From CAYTZH01 sp964442285 (lineage in GTDB: Bacteria > Myxococcota_A > UBA9160 > JAFDET01): 64,000 nucleotides of DNA. Below, in pieces: positions 1-7,731 of the stretch. Below the pieces are notes generated by a model. It ran no database searches, was not told the DNA's origin, and saw only the letters and a program-made list of their open reading frames with translations. The stretch is from the NCBI GenBank assembly GCA_964442285.1, contig CAYTZH010000004.1:118621-182620 (forward strand), in the 5' to 3' direction. Positions within the stretch are counted from its first letter, which is position 1. Each line of letters begins with the position of its first letter. The translations under genes and the position numbers were made by a program.

Positions 1-722
1 TCGCCGGTGACGAAGAAGATCGCGCCCGACGGCGTCCAGAAGCGCGCATGGAGCGCGCGCGCGGCGGCCGCGGTCAGCTCCTCCACGCTGTCGGCGTCGC
101 CGTTGATGGGCCGGCCGTAGCGGTGCCCATCGAAGACGGCCGCGGCGAAGGCCTGCCGGACCAGCACGCTCGGGTCGTCGCGACGCCGCTGGATCTCCGC
201 GCGCCGCTCCGACCGCAGGCGCTCCGCCTCGGCGGCGTCGAGCCGGGGACGCCGCACGACGTCCGCCACGAGTCCGGTGAGGGTCTCGAGATCCCGCGAG
301 AGGCCTTCGGCGCGGACGCTCATGGCGTCCCAGCCCGCGCTGGAGACGAGCACCGCGCCGAGGTCGTCCACCGCGGCGTCGAAGCGCACCGCGTCCCGGT
401 CGCCGGCGCCACGCCGCATGAGCTCCGCGCTGAAGGTGGCGAGGCCTGCCGTCTCGGCGGGGAGATCGCCCGCTCCGCGGGGCAACGCGACGCCCAGGCT
501 CACCCGGGGCAGCCGGCGGTCCTCAAGGACGAGGACCTGCAGCCCGTTCTCGAGGGTGCTGCGGTGGAGTCGGGAGGGATCGACGATGGGCCGATCCGCC
601 GGCGGCGGGAGCGGCCGTTCCCAGGCCGGGGCGGGGGAGAGCAGCGGCAGCCAGGTGGGTGCGCCGCCGGCGCAGCCCGTGAGGCTGGCGAGGGCGAGCG
701 CCGCGGCGAGCCCGAGCCTCAC
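1..722 (-). CDS. M16-family peptidase-like lipoprotein, non-catalytic subunit type (3' end outside window)
   Basis: About 240 codons from a GTG start at 722; the C-terminus lies beyond the window edge. The N-terminus is a hydrophobic signal ending in LTGC, a good lipobox, so the product is predicted to be a periplasm-facing lipoprotein. The body looks like the M16 (pitrilysin/insulinase) N-terminal fold: a 'LENGLQVLVLED' strand, then a helix reading TAGLATFSAELMRRG where active members carry HxxEH. The zinc motif is absent, as is usual for the second, structural subunit of bacterial two-subunit M16 enzymes. Its GTG overlaps the stop of the upstream catalytic M16 gene (GTGA), implying translational coupling and a heterodimer. 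Family assignment is firm; partner function is inferred from known M16B pairs. Confidence 0.85.
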   Translation of the reverse strand, partial: MRLGLAAALALASLTGCAGGAPTWLPLLSPAPAWERPLPPPADRPIVDPSRLHRSTLENGLQVLVLEDRRLPRVSLGVALPRGAGDLPAETAGLATFSAELMRRGAGDRDAVRFDAAVDDLGAVLVSSAGWDAMSVRAEGLSRDLETLTGLVADVVRRPRLDAAEAERLRSERRAEIQRRRDDPSVLVRQAFAAAVFDGHRYGRPINGDADSVEELTAAAARALHARFWTPSGAIFFVTG

Positions 723-2125
723 GGCGCCGCCCGGTCCGGCGTCTCGGAGCGCGCCGGCGTCGCGACCGGCGGCACCACGCGCACGGTGGTGGAGCGCTGG
801 GGCGCCAGGTACCGCTTCGCCACCCGCTGCACGTCCTCCGCGGTGACTGCCCGGATGGCGTCCAGCACCTCCGCCAGGGGACGCACCCGAGCGAAGGCGG
901 TCCAGTCGCGCCCGATGCGCGAGGCGAGCTGGTAGGCCGTGCGCTGGTCGTCCAGCCAGGCCACCTCGAGGGCGCGCTTGGCGCGTTCGAGCTCGGCGTC
1001 GCTCACGCGGCCCTTCCGGACCTCCGCGAGCTCGTCCAGGAGCGCGGCCTCGGCGGCGTCGATGCCCGCGTCGGGGCGTACGCCCACGCGGAGGAAGAAC
1101 AAGCCCGCCTCGTGCAGCTCCCAGTAGCCGCCGCCGGCGCCCAGGGCGAGGGCGTCGTTGCGCACCATGCGCCGGTACAGCCGGCTCGAGCGGCCGCCGG
1201 AGAGGACCTCGGCCAGCACGTCGAGTGCGGGGCCATCGGCGTGGCCCGTCGGCGGCGCGTGGAACGCCGCCATGATCAGCGGCCCCTGGACCGGGTACTC
1301 CACCCGCGCGCGGCGCGGACCCCGCTGCTCGGGCTCCAATGTGGGATTGCGCGGGATGGACGTCGCGGGCTCCATGCGCCCGAACGTGCGGCGGATCCGC
1401 GCCAGGGTGGGCTCGGTGTCGAAGTCGCCCGCCACCGCCACGACCAGATTGTTGGGCGCGTAGTAGGTCCGGTAGAACTCACGACACGTCTCGACGTCCA
1501 CCCGCTCCACGTCGCTGCGCCAGCCGATGACCGGGCGGCGATAGGGGTGGGCCAGGAAGGCAGTGCCCAGCAGGGCCTCGAAGGCCAGACCGGAGGGGCT
1601 GTCCTCGGTGCGCATGCGGCGCTCTTCGAGCACCACCTGACGCTCGCTCTCGAGCAGCGCGTCGTCGATGATCAGGTTCGCGAAGCGCTCGGCCTCCAGC
1701 TCGATTACCAGGGGGAGCGTCTCGGACGTGACGTTCTCGAAGTAGACCGTGACGTCGTGACTGGTGAAGGCGTTCAGGCGCCCGCCCCGTGCCTCGATGC
1801 GCCGGGTGAACTCCTCCGGGCCGAGGCGCTCGGTGCCCTTGAACATCATGTGCTCGAACAGGTGGGCGATGCCCGTGTAGCGGGTCTCGTCCACCGAGCC
1901 GACGTTCACCCAGACCTGGAACGACGCCACCGGGGTGGTCCGGTCCTCGAGGGTCAGGACCGTCAGGCCGTTGTCGAGGACGTCGACGCGCAGGTCGTCC
2001 GCCGGGTCGCGGAAGGAGGCGGCGCGAGCGTCGGAGAGCTGCGAGCCGAGCAGCACCAGGCCGAACAGGAGCGCGGCGATGCGGAGCGGACAGCGCCTCC
2101 GGGAATGATGTGCGCGGGACTGCAC
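719..2125 (-). CDS. M16-family zinc peptidase, catalytic subunit
   Basis: 468 residues with a GTG start and an N-terminal secretion signal (Arg-rich n-region, hydrophobic core to about residue 30, cleavage near DARA). The zinc-binding inverted motif HLFEH is at about residues 88-92, inside the typical context 'GIAHLFEHMMFKGT'. The second M16 domain contains the usual 'FYRTYYAPNNLVVAVAGDFD' segment near residue 220. Length suits a single-chain half of an M16B enzyme. It is probably periplasmic or anchored with its inactive partner, whose start codon overlaps this stop by four bases. Known relatives degrade signal or short peptides; the substrate here is unknown. The gene is divergent from the CoA-binding gene, with a shared intergenic region of about 65 bp. 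Confidence 0.92.
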   Translation of the reverse strand: MQSRAHHSRRRCPLRIAALLFGLVLLGSQLSDARAASFRDPADDLRVDVLDNGLTVLTLEDRTTPVASFQVWVNVGSVDETRYTGIAHLFEHMMFKGTERLGPEEFTRRIEARGGRLNAFTSHDVTVYFENVTSETLPLVIELEAERFANLIIDDALLESERQVVLEERRMRTEDSPSGLAFEALLGTAFLAHPYRRPVIGWRSDVERVDVETCREFYRTYYAPNNLVVAVAGDFDTEPTLARIRRTFGRMEPATSIPRNPTLEPEQRGPRRARVEYPVQGPLIMAAFHAPPTGHADGPALDVLAEVLSGGRSSRLYRRMVRNDALALGAGGGYWELHEAGLFFLRVGVRPDAGIDAAEAALLDELAEVRKGRVSDAELERAKRALEVAWLDDQRTAYQLASRIGRDWTAFARVRPLAEVLDAIRAVTAEDVQRVAKRYLAPQRSTTVRVVPPVATPARSETPDRAAP

Positions 2126-2190
2126 GGCGGCGTAGGTTAGGAGCGCGGATCGCCCGTGTCGAGGGAGCGCGGGGCCGATCGAGGAGTGAC

Positions 2191-2607
2191 GTGCCGATCG
2201 AGCGCGATTCCGAGCTGCGCGCGCTGCTCGCCTCCGCCCGCACGGTGGCGGTCCTCGGCATCAAGGCCGGCGCGGACGACGACGCCTTCCGGGTCCCGGC
2301 CTACCTGCAGCGGGTCGGCTACCGGGTCCTGCCCGTGAACCCCAGGCTGGAGCGCGTGCTGGGAGAGCCGGTCGCGGCGAGCCTGGCCGGGCTCGCCGAG
2401 GCCCCGGACCTGATCGACGTGTTCCGCGCCCCCCGGCACCTCCCCGACCACGTGGAGGAGATCCTGGCCCTGGCGCCGCGCCCCCGCGCGGTCTGGCTGC
2501 AGCTCGGCATCCGCCATCCGGGTACGGCCCGGCTCGAGGCCGCCGGGATCGACGTGGTGGAGGACCGCTGCCTGATGGTGGAGCACGCGCGCCTGCTCGG
2601 ACGCTGA
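2191..2607 (+). CDS. CoA-binding domain protein (YccU-like)
   Basis: 138 residues from GTG 2191, chosen because GAGGAG lies 6 to 10 bases upstream. The whole protein is one Rossmann-like CoA-binding domain: 'RTVAVLGIKAGADDDAFRVPAYLQRVGYRVLPVNP' near the N-terminus, then 'DLIDVFRAP' and 'AVWLQLGIRHPGTA', ending in a conserved 'VVEDRCLMVEH' cysteine segment. This matches the stand-alone CoA-binding family related to the succinyl-CoA synthetase alpha N-domain. Such proteins bind CoA, but the biological role is not well established. Longer in-frame starts exist upstream but run into the divergent M16 promoter region. Confidence 0.88.
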   Translation: MPIERDSELRALLASARTVAVLGIKAGADDDAFRVPAYLQRVGYRVLPVNPRLERVLGEPVAASLAGLAEAPDLIDVFRAPRHLPDHVEEILALAPRPRAVWLQLGIRHPGTARLEAAGIDVVEDRCLMVEHARLLGR

Positions 2608-2670
2608 GCACCGGCCCGTGGATCCCGCTCGCGGCCCGTGGGCCCCGCTGCGCCGCGCTATGCTGGCCGC

Positions 2671-3018
2671 GTGTCGCGCCCGCTCCGACCTCCTGGCGAC
2701 GCCCGGACCGTCTACTCCAGCAGCGGCGGCGACCGGCGCAGAGCCGACCGGACCCCGGCGCCGCGCGCGCCGCGGGGCGACGGCGTGGTGCGCGTGAAGC
2801 GCGAGGTCGCCGGCCGCCGCGGCAAGCCCGTCACTACGGTGTATGGAGTCCCCCTGGCCTCCGAGGGACTCAAGGCCCTCGCCGGGGAGCTGAAGCGCCG
2901 CTGCGGGAGCGGCGGCTCGGCCAAGGACGGCGTGATCGAGATCCAGGGCGATCACCGCGACGCGGTGGTGGAGGCGCTCGAGGCCCGGGGCTACACCGTG
3001 AAGCGCGCGGGCGGCTGA
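2671..3018 (+). CDS. SUI1/eIF1-family translation factor (YciH-like)
   Basis: 115 residues from GTG 2671. The N-terminus reads 'DARTVYSSSGGD', the standard YciH opening. The SUI1 fold follows: 'VVRVKREVAGRRGKPVTTVYGV', a Gly/Ser/Cys-containing loop 'KRRCGSGGSAKDG', and the C-terminal 'VIEIQGDHRDAVVEALEARGYTVKRAG'. The family is homologous to eukaryotic eIF1. Bacterial members bind 30S subunits in vitro and may influence start-codon fidelity, which is worth noting given the unusual start codons suggested in this window. An in-frame ATG-like start 33 bases upstream gives no recognisable extra sequence. The 3' end sits in a short tandem duplication next to an assembly gap. Confidence 0.9.
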   Translation: MSRPLRPPGDARTVYSSSGGDRRRADRTPAPRAPRGDGVVRVKREVAGRRGKPVTTVYGVPLASEGLKALAGELKRRCGSGGSAKDGVIEIQGDHRDAVVEALEARGYTVKRAGG

Positions 3019-3046
3019 GCGCGACTCCGCGCGGGCGGCTGAGCGC
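3005..3046. repeat. 18-bp direct repeat across the SUI1 stop codon, abutting an assembly gap
   Basis: GCGCGGGCGGCTGAGCGC occurs at 3005-3022 and again at 3029-3046, a 24-bp period. The first copy contains the TGA that ends the SUI1-like gene; the second abuts the N run directly. This looks like a short tandem duplication that stopped the assembler. Confidence 0.8.
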
Positions 3047-3146
3047 NNNNNNNNNNNNNNNNNNNNNNNNNNNNNNNNNNNNNNNNNNNNNNNNNNNNNN
3101 NNNNNNNNNNNNNNNNNNNNNNNNNNNNNNNNNNNNNNNNNNNNNN
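3047..3146. other. Assembly gap, 100 N
   Basis: Exactly 100 unspecified bases, the usual placeholder for a scaffold join of unknown size. The flanks do not match each other, so true length is unknown. Either neighbouring intergenic region could be longer or shorter than shown. Confidence 0.99.
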
Positions 3147-3158
3147 GGATCACTTCGT

Positions 3159-3201
3159 TCACGGATTCTCCTCGCGGCCGATCACGGACTCTCCTCGCGG
3201 C
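3159..3201. repeat. Near-identical 20-bp tandem repeat at the end of the minus-strand hypothetical gene
   Basis: TCACGGATTCTCCTCGCGGC (3159-3178) is followed after a 23-bp period by TCACGGACTCTCCTCGCGGC (3182-3201). Both carry a TGA stop on the minus strand; the inner one ends the hypothetical gene. This mirrors the duplication on the other side of the gap. Confidence 0.75.
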
Positions 3202-3820
3202 AGAGCACGAACCAGCTACCCATGTCGCGGCCGTTGCGGGCGGCGGAGCCGATGGTCACGTGCTCGGAGACCCGCCGCAGGGTGTCGATCATGTAGCCGT
3301 ACACGAAACGCCCGAGCCCCTGCTCGTTCCGCCGGACCGGCGGCCAGCCGGCGGGGCGGGCGCTCTCGCTGGGGGGAACCCGATTGTAGTCGATCAGCAC
3401 CTCGGCGCGATTGGGATCCTCCACGGCCAGGAAGTAGCCGGGCCCGGTGAGGCTCCCGAGCCAGCCGGCGGGCTGATGGTTGTAGCCGTAGAGCTCGTCC
3501 GGCTTCTGGGGATCCATCCCGACCGGACGGGCGAAGCGCTTCTCGAAGCGGGTGAAGGCGGGCAGCGTGTTGCGCCCGAAGTGGCGGACGGCGGTGACGT
3601 CGGCCGTCGCCGCGGGCACCAGGTCCTCGAGCCGCACCGCGCCGAAGCCGTCGACGGCGGCGTAGAGGGTTCGCTGCTCCGCGCGGCCCAGGCTGCAGAC
3701 GGCGGCGACCCGGGCCGCCGGGTCGAGTCCGTCGAGCAGCGCCTCGAGCTGGGCGGGGCGGACCGGCGTCTCGCGCAGGCGCGCCCGGAGCTCTTCCGAC
3801 GGGTTGGGAGACGAGGACAT
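3182..3820 (-). CDS. Conserved-looking hypothetical protein
   Basis: 212 residues from ATG 3820, chosen because GAGGAGGT lies just upstream. It is soluble, with no signal peptide or membrane segment. The first third is helical and charged ('RPAQLEALLDGLDPAARVAAVCSLGRAEQRTLYAAV'). The middle is rich in aromatics and prolines ('GYNHQPAGWLGSLTGPGYFLAVED', 'LIDYNRVPP'), suggesting a compact enzyme or lipid/small-molecule binding fold. The C-terminus contains 'VYGYMIDTLRRVSEHVTIGSA' and a terminal 'GSWFVLCREES'. I do not recognise a named family. It is divergent from the GT39-type gene with a short shared promoter region. Codon usage matches the neighbours, so it is very probably real. Confidence 0.75.
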   Translation of the reverse strand: MSSSPNPSEELRARLRETPVRPAQLEALLDGLDPAARVAAVCSLGRAEQRTLYAAVDGFGAVRLEDLVPAATADVTAVRHFGRNTLPAFTRFEKRFARPVGMDPQKPDELYGYNHQPAGWLGSLTGPGYFLAVEDPNRAEVLIDYNRVPPSESARPAGWPPVRRNEQGLGRFVYGYMIDTLRRVSEHVTIGSAARNGRDMGSWFVLCREESP

Positions 3821-3881
3821 GGGACACCTCCTCGCCGCAGAGTAGCCTTCCGCTCCCGGAATCTGTACCCGTGGGGCACCC

Positions 3882-5564
3882 GTGTTCACCGGAAGCCCTT
3901 CCCGACGTTGGACCCCTGCCCACGCAATCGTGTTGGCGGCGGCGGTGCTGCTCCTGCTCCCCGGCCTGGGGATGATCGACCTGTGGGAGCCCGACGAGCC
4001 CCGCATCGCCCAGGTCGCCGAGGAGCTCCGCGCCAGCGAGCACGGCGCGTCGGGGCTGGTGCTGCTGCGGCTCAACGGCGAGCCCTACACCCAGAAGCCA
4101 CCCCTCTACTACTGGATCGCGGCGGCCCTGGGCGCGCCGGGCGGACGCGTGGCCGAGGTCCCGGCGCGGCTGCCGTCCGCCCTGGCCGGTCTGGCCCTCG
4201 TGGTCCTCGTGCTCGTCGCCGGCCCCCGCTGGGTCGACCCGCGCGGCGCGGTCTGGGGCGCCGCGCTGCTGCTCACCGTGCGCGAGTTCCCGCACCTGGC
4301 GCGACGGGCCCAGTTCGACGTCCTGCTGGCGCTGTTCGAGACGGCGGCCCTCGTGGCGTTCTGGCGCCTCGACCGGGGCATCGGCCAGCGGGGACGCAAC
4401 CTGGCCCTGATGCACGGCGCCATGGGACTGGCGGTGCTCACCAAGGGGCCGGTCGGGCTGCTGATCCCGCTGCTGGTGGTGGCGGCGTATCTGCTGGCGG
4501 AGCGGCGGCTGCGCGAGATCGGACGCGTGCTCCCGCTCTGGGGCTTTGCGCTCTCCGCCGGGCCGGCGCTCCTCTGGCTCGCCGGCGCCGTGGCGCTGGC
4601 GCCGGCCGGCTTCCTGGGCGAGGCCGTCGGCGAGAACGTGCTGGGGCGCTTCCTCTCGGGCACGTCGCACGAGCGTCCGTTCTACTACTACCTCTACCAG
4701 TTCCCCGTGGACTTCCTGCCGTGGACGCTGCTCTGGCCGCTGGTGGTCTGGGCGGGTCGGCACCGTGTCTTCACCGCCGGCGCGAACGCGGAGCGGCGTC
4801 GGGGCTGGCGCTTCCTGCTGGCCTGGATCGGCGCCTCGCTCGTCTTCTTCTCCCTGTCCGCGGGCAAGCGCGGCCTCTACCTGCTGCCGGCCTTCCCCGC
4901 CGCGGCGCTCCTGTGTGGCGATGCCCTGGCCCTCGCCCTGGCCGAGCGCCACGCAGTGCCGCATTGGGCCTCGCGCGTCGCCGCCGTCCTGGCGGGCGCC
5001 CTGGTCCTGGCGGGACTCGGCGCCGGTGCGGCGCTCGTCGTCGGAGACCTCCCGGTCGCGACGGCGCCCGCCGCGGGCTTCGCCGCCGCGGTGGTGGCGT
5101 CGGCCGTGACGGCGGCCCTGGCCTGGCGCGCGCTGCAGCGCCGCGGCGCGACCCCCGCCGCCTACGCCGCCTGCGCCGTCGGGGTGGTGTTCGCCGTCGA
5201 GGCCGCGTCCTTCTTCCTGCTCTATCCGGCCATGGACCCGGAGAAGTCGCCGCGCCCGGTGGCCCTGGCCGCGGCGGCGCACACGCCGCCGGACCAGCCG
5301 ATCGGCCTCGTGGGCGACCGGCCCAAGCTCCCCGGATTCGCCTACTACGGCCTGCGGAGGATCGTCCACCTGGACACCTCGGACGACGTGCGGGACTTCC
5401 TCGCCGACGGCGGTCGCACGCTGCTGGTCCGGCGCCACAAGCTCGAGCGCATCGAGGCCGTCACTCCGGTGGAGATCCACGCCGCGGAGCGCGAGGGCCG
5501 CCGGCAATTCGTGGTCGTCTCCCCGCGCGCCGGGGTCGCGGCCCCGCCCCCGGGCGGGCCCTGA
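3882..5564 (+). CDS. GT39/ArnT-like membrane glycosyltransferase
   Basis: 560 residues from GTG 3882 with a dozen or so hydrophobic segments. The first periplasmic loop carries the family signature 'DLWEPDEPRIAQVAEEL' followed by 'LRLNGEPYTQKPPLYYW'; the Glu/Asp pair is the catalytic region in PMT/ArnT-type (GT39/GT83) enzymes. A later 'SGTSHERPFYYYLYQFPVDFLPW' loop is also typical. These inner-membrane enzymes use polyprenyl-phosphate sugars to glycosylate lipid A, lipids or proteins on the outer face. The substrate here is not predictable. A GC-rich hairpin follows the stop, so it is probably a single-gene unit. Short C-terminal domain (about 100 residues after the last segment) compared with ArnT. 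Confidence 0.88.
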   Translation: MFTGSPSRRWTPAHAIVLAAAVLLLLPGLGMIDLWEPDEPRIAQVAEELRASEHGASGLVLLRLNGEPYTQKPPLYYWIAAALGAPGGRVAEVPARLPSALAGLALVVLVLVAGPRWVDPRGAVWGAALLLTVREFPHLARRAQFDVLLALFETAALVAFWRLDRGIGQRGRNLALMHGAMGLAVLTKGPVGLLIPLLVVAAYLLAERRLREIGRVLPLWGFALSAGPALLWLAGAVALAPAGFLGEAVGENVLGRFLSGTSHERPFYYYLYQFPVDFLPWTLLWPLVVWAGRHRVFTAGANAERRRGWRFLLAWIGASLVFFSLSAGKRGLYLLPAFPAAALLCGDALALALAERHAVPHWASRVAAVLAGALVLAGLGAGAALVVGDLPVATAPAAGFAAAVVASAVTAALAWRALQRRGATPAAYAACAVGVVFAVEAASFFLLYPAMDPEKSPRPVALAAAAHTPPDQPIGLVGDRPKLPGFAYYGLRRIVHLDTSDDVRDFLADGGRTLLVRRHKLERIEAVTPVEIHAAEREGRRQFVVVSPRAGVAAPPPGGP

Positions 5565-5572
5565 CCCGGCCC

Positions 5573-5592
5573 CTGGGCCGCCTCCGGCCCAG
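5573..5592 (+). terminator. Hairpin after the glycosyltransferase gene
   Basis: Perfect 8-bp stem CTGGGCCG / CGGCCCAG with a CCTC loop, nine bases after the stop. No U-tract follows, so it may be a weak intrinsic terminator or an mRNA 3'-end stabiliser. Confidence 0.5.
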
Positions 5593-5698
5593 CCGCCGCA
5601 CCCGGCGCAGGCCGGGGGATCGGCTACCCTCCCGGCTCCGAAAACACCCACCCGCTTGCGAAGCCCGCGATTCCGCGAAGGCGCGAAAGGAGCCCGAC

Positions 5699-6985
5699 AT
5701 GGCCGAAACTGGCGAACTGCGCGTTGGCGATCAGACCATCGAGCTCCCGATCGTCGAAGGCAGCGAGGGCGAGCGCGCCGTCGACATCCGCGCCCTGCGC
5801 GGCCAGACGGGGCTGATCGCCTTCGATCCCGGCTACGGCAACACGGGCTCCTGCAAGAGCGCCGTCACCTTCATCGACGGCGAGAAGGGCATCCTGCGCT
5901 ACCGCGGCTATCCCATCGAGGAGCTCGCGGAGAAGAGCAGCTTCCTCGAGGTGGCCTTCCTGCTCTGCTACGGCTCGCTCCCCACGGCCGGCCAGCTCGA
6001 GTACTTCACCGAGTCGATCCGCCGGCACACCATGCTCCACGAGGACTTCAAGCGCTTCTACGGCGCCATGCCGAAGGACGCCCACCCCATGGCGGCCGCC
6101 TCCGCCGCGGTCGGAGCCCTGGCGACCTTCTATCCGGACTCCCTCGACCCCCGCGACGCGCGCCAGGTCGAGATCTCCGTTCACCGCCTGATCGCGAAGC
6201 TGCCCACCATGGTGGCCTACGCCTACAAGCACTCGATCGGCCAGCCCTTCCTGTACCCGCGCAACGAGCTCGAGTACGTCGGCAACTTCCTGTACATGCT
6301 GTTCGCGACGCCCTGCGAGGAGTACTTCGTCGATCCGACGATCGAGAAGGCGATCGACCTGCTGCTGATTCTCCACGCCGACCACGAGCAGAACTGCTCC
6401 ACCAGCACCGTGCGCCTGGTCGGCTCGTCCATGCCGAACCTCTTCGCCGCCATCTCCGCCGGCATCAACGCCCTCTGGGGTCCGCGCCACGGCGGCGCCA
6501 ACCAGGAGGTGATCGAGATGCTGGCGGCGATCCGTGACGAGGGACTGACCGCGCGCGAGTTCGTCGACCGGGCCAAGAGCCGGGACGACACCTCGCGCCT
6601 GATGGGCTTCGGGCATCGGGTCTACAAGAACTACGACCCGCGGGCGAAGATCATCAAGAAGGCCTGCGACGACGTGCTCGCCAAGCTCGGCGTCCACAGC
6701 AAGCTGCTCGAGATCGCCAAGGAGCTCGAGGAGATCGCGCTGAAGGACGACTACTTCGTCGAGCGCAAGCTCTATCCCAACGTCGACTTCTACTCGGGCG
6801 TGATCTACAACGCGATCGGCACGCCGGCCAAGCTCTTCACCGCGCTGTTCGCCCTGGGCCGGCTGCCCGGCTGGATCGCCCACTGGGTGGAGATGCACGC
6901 GGACCCGGACTTCAAGATCGGCCGCCCGCGGCAGGTGTACGTGGGCGAGCGCGAGCGGCACTACGTTTCCCTCGACGAGCGCTGA
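5699..6985 (+). CDS. gltA: Citrate synthase
   Basis: 428 residues from ATG 5699, preceded by AAAGGAG. Full-length hexameric-type citrate synthase (oxaloacetate + acetyl-CoA to citrate; TCA cycle, cytosol). Visible signatures are 'FDPGYGNTGSCKSAVTFIDGEKGILRYRGYPIEEL' in the N-terminal domain, the active-site histidine stretch 'LHADHEQNCSTSTVR', the second histidine in 'MGFGHRVYKNYDPRAK' and the aspartate in 'NVDFYSG'. The C-terminus 'IGRPRQVYVGERERHYVSLDER' is standard. Its TGA is overlapped by a possible CTG start of the next gene, a class IV aminotransferase. Confidence 0.97.
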   Translation: MAETGELRVGDQTIELPIVEGSEGERAVDIRALRGQTGLIAFDPGYGNTGSCKSAVTFIDGEKGILRYRGYPIEELAEKSSFLEVAFLLCYGSLPTAGQLEYFTESIRRHTMLHEDFKRFYGAMPKDAHPMAAASAAVGALATFYPDSLDPRDARQVEISVHRLIAKLPTMVAYAYKHSIGQPFLYPRNELEYVGNFLYMLFATPCEEYFVDPTIEKAIDLLLILHADHEQNCSTSTVRLVGSSMPNLFAAISAGINALWGPRHGGANQEVIEMLAAIRDEGLTAREFVDRAKSRDDTSRLMGFGHRVYKNYDPRAKIIKKACDDVLAKLGVHSKLLEIAKELEEIALKDDYFVERKLYPNVDFYSGVIYNAIGTPAKLFTALFALGRLPGWIAHWVEMHADPDFKIGRPRQVYVGERERHYVSLDER

Positions 6986-7704
6986 TCCCCCACGGCTACA
7001 CGGCGGGCCTCGTCTCCCGGGGCCGGCTGCGCTGGCTCGAACGCCACGTGGCGCGACTGGTTCGCGACGCGGCCGCCCTCGGGGTCGGGAGCCTCGACCC
7101 GGATGCCGTGCGCGCGGAGCTCGCGCGACTGGCGGCCGAGGCCTTCCCCGACGGCGAGGGCATCCTGCGCGTGGACGTCCGCGAGGCCGCCGGCGAGGCG
7201 CCGCACCTCGAGTCCGCGCCACGCCCGCTCGGCGTGGATCCGCCCCGGTGGCGGGCCCGGATCGTCTCGCGGGTGCACCCGGGGCCGGCGCCCGCCCTCG
7301 GGGCCAAGCTCGCCGATCGCCCCGCCCTGCTCGAGGCGCGTCGCACGGCCCGGGAGGCGGGTGCCGACGAGGCCTACCTGCTGGACGCCGCAGGGCGCCT
7401 GGTGGAGGGCGCCCGCAGCACACCGGTGGTGGTCACCGCCGGGGGCGACGTCCGCACCCCGCCGCTCGCCCGCGGCGGGGTCGCCGGGCTGGCGCGGGCC
7501 GTGGCGCTGGAGCGACTGCCCGAGCTCCGCGAGGCGGACGTGGACCGGGACGACCTGGCCGGCGCCCGGGAGCTGGTGGCGCTGAACGCCGCCCGGGGCG
7601 CTCGGCCCGTGGTCGCCCTGGACGGGCAGCCGATCGGGGCGGGCCGTCCCGGACCCTGGGCCCGGCGCCTGGCCGACGCGCTCGCCGCCGACGAGCCGCT
7701 ATGA
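6982..7704 (+). CDS. Class IV (branched-chain/ADC-lyase type) PLP aminotransferase-like protein
   Basis: Recognisable by the C-terminal half: 'GAKLADRPALLEARRTAREAGADEAYLLDAAGRLVEGARSTPVVV', where the lysine should carry PLP and 'EG' begins the cofactor-binding turn. The N-terminal half ends with 'LERHVARLVRDAAALG', the usual class IV helix. Members are branched-chain transaminase, D-amino acid transaminase or 4-amino-4-deoxychorismate lyase; I cannot choose. The start is odd. The first standard start (GTG 7048) would cut through the conserved helix, while the frame is open back to a CTG at 6982 overlapping the citrate synthase stop as CTGA. I give the CTG start (240 aa); GTG 7048 is the conservative alternative (218 aa). 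Confidence 0.75.
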   Translation: MIPHGYTAGLVSRGRLRWLERHVARLVRDAAALGVGSLDPDAVRAELARLAAEAFPDGEGILRVDVREAAGEAPHLESAPRPLGVDPPRWRARIVSRVHPGPAPALGAKLADRPALLEARRTAREAGADEAYLLDAAGRLVEGARSTPVVVTAGGDVRTPPLARGGVAGLARAVALERLPELREADVDRDDLAGARELVALNAARGARPVVALDGQPIGAGRPGPWARRLADALAADEPL

Positions 7705-7731
7705 TCCGACGCCTCGAACGAGGAGAAGCCC

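Noticed and set aside
3260..5600. Long plus-strand frame running through the hypothetical gene and the glycosyltransferase into gltA
   Set aside because: Only the gltA portion after 5699 is protein-like; the rest is Arg/Gly/Pro-rich shadow sequence.
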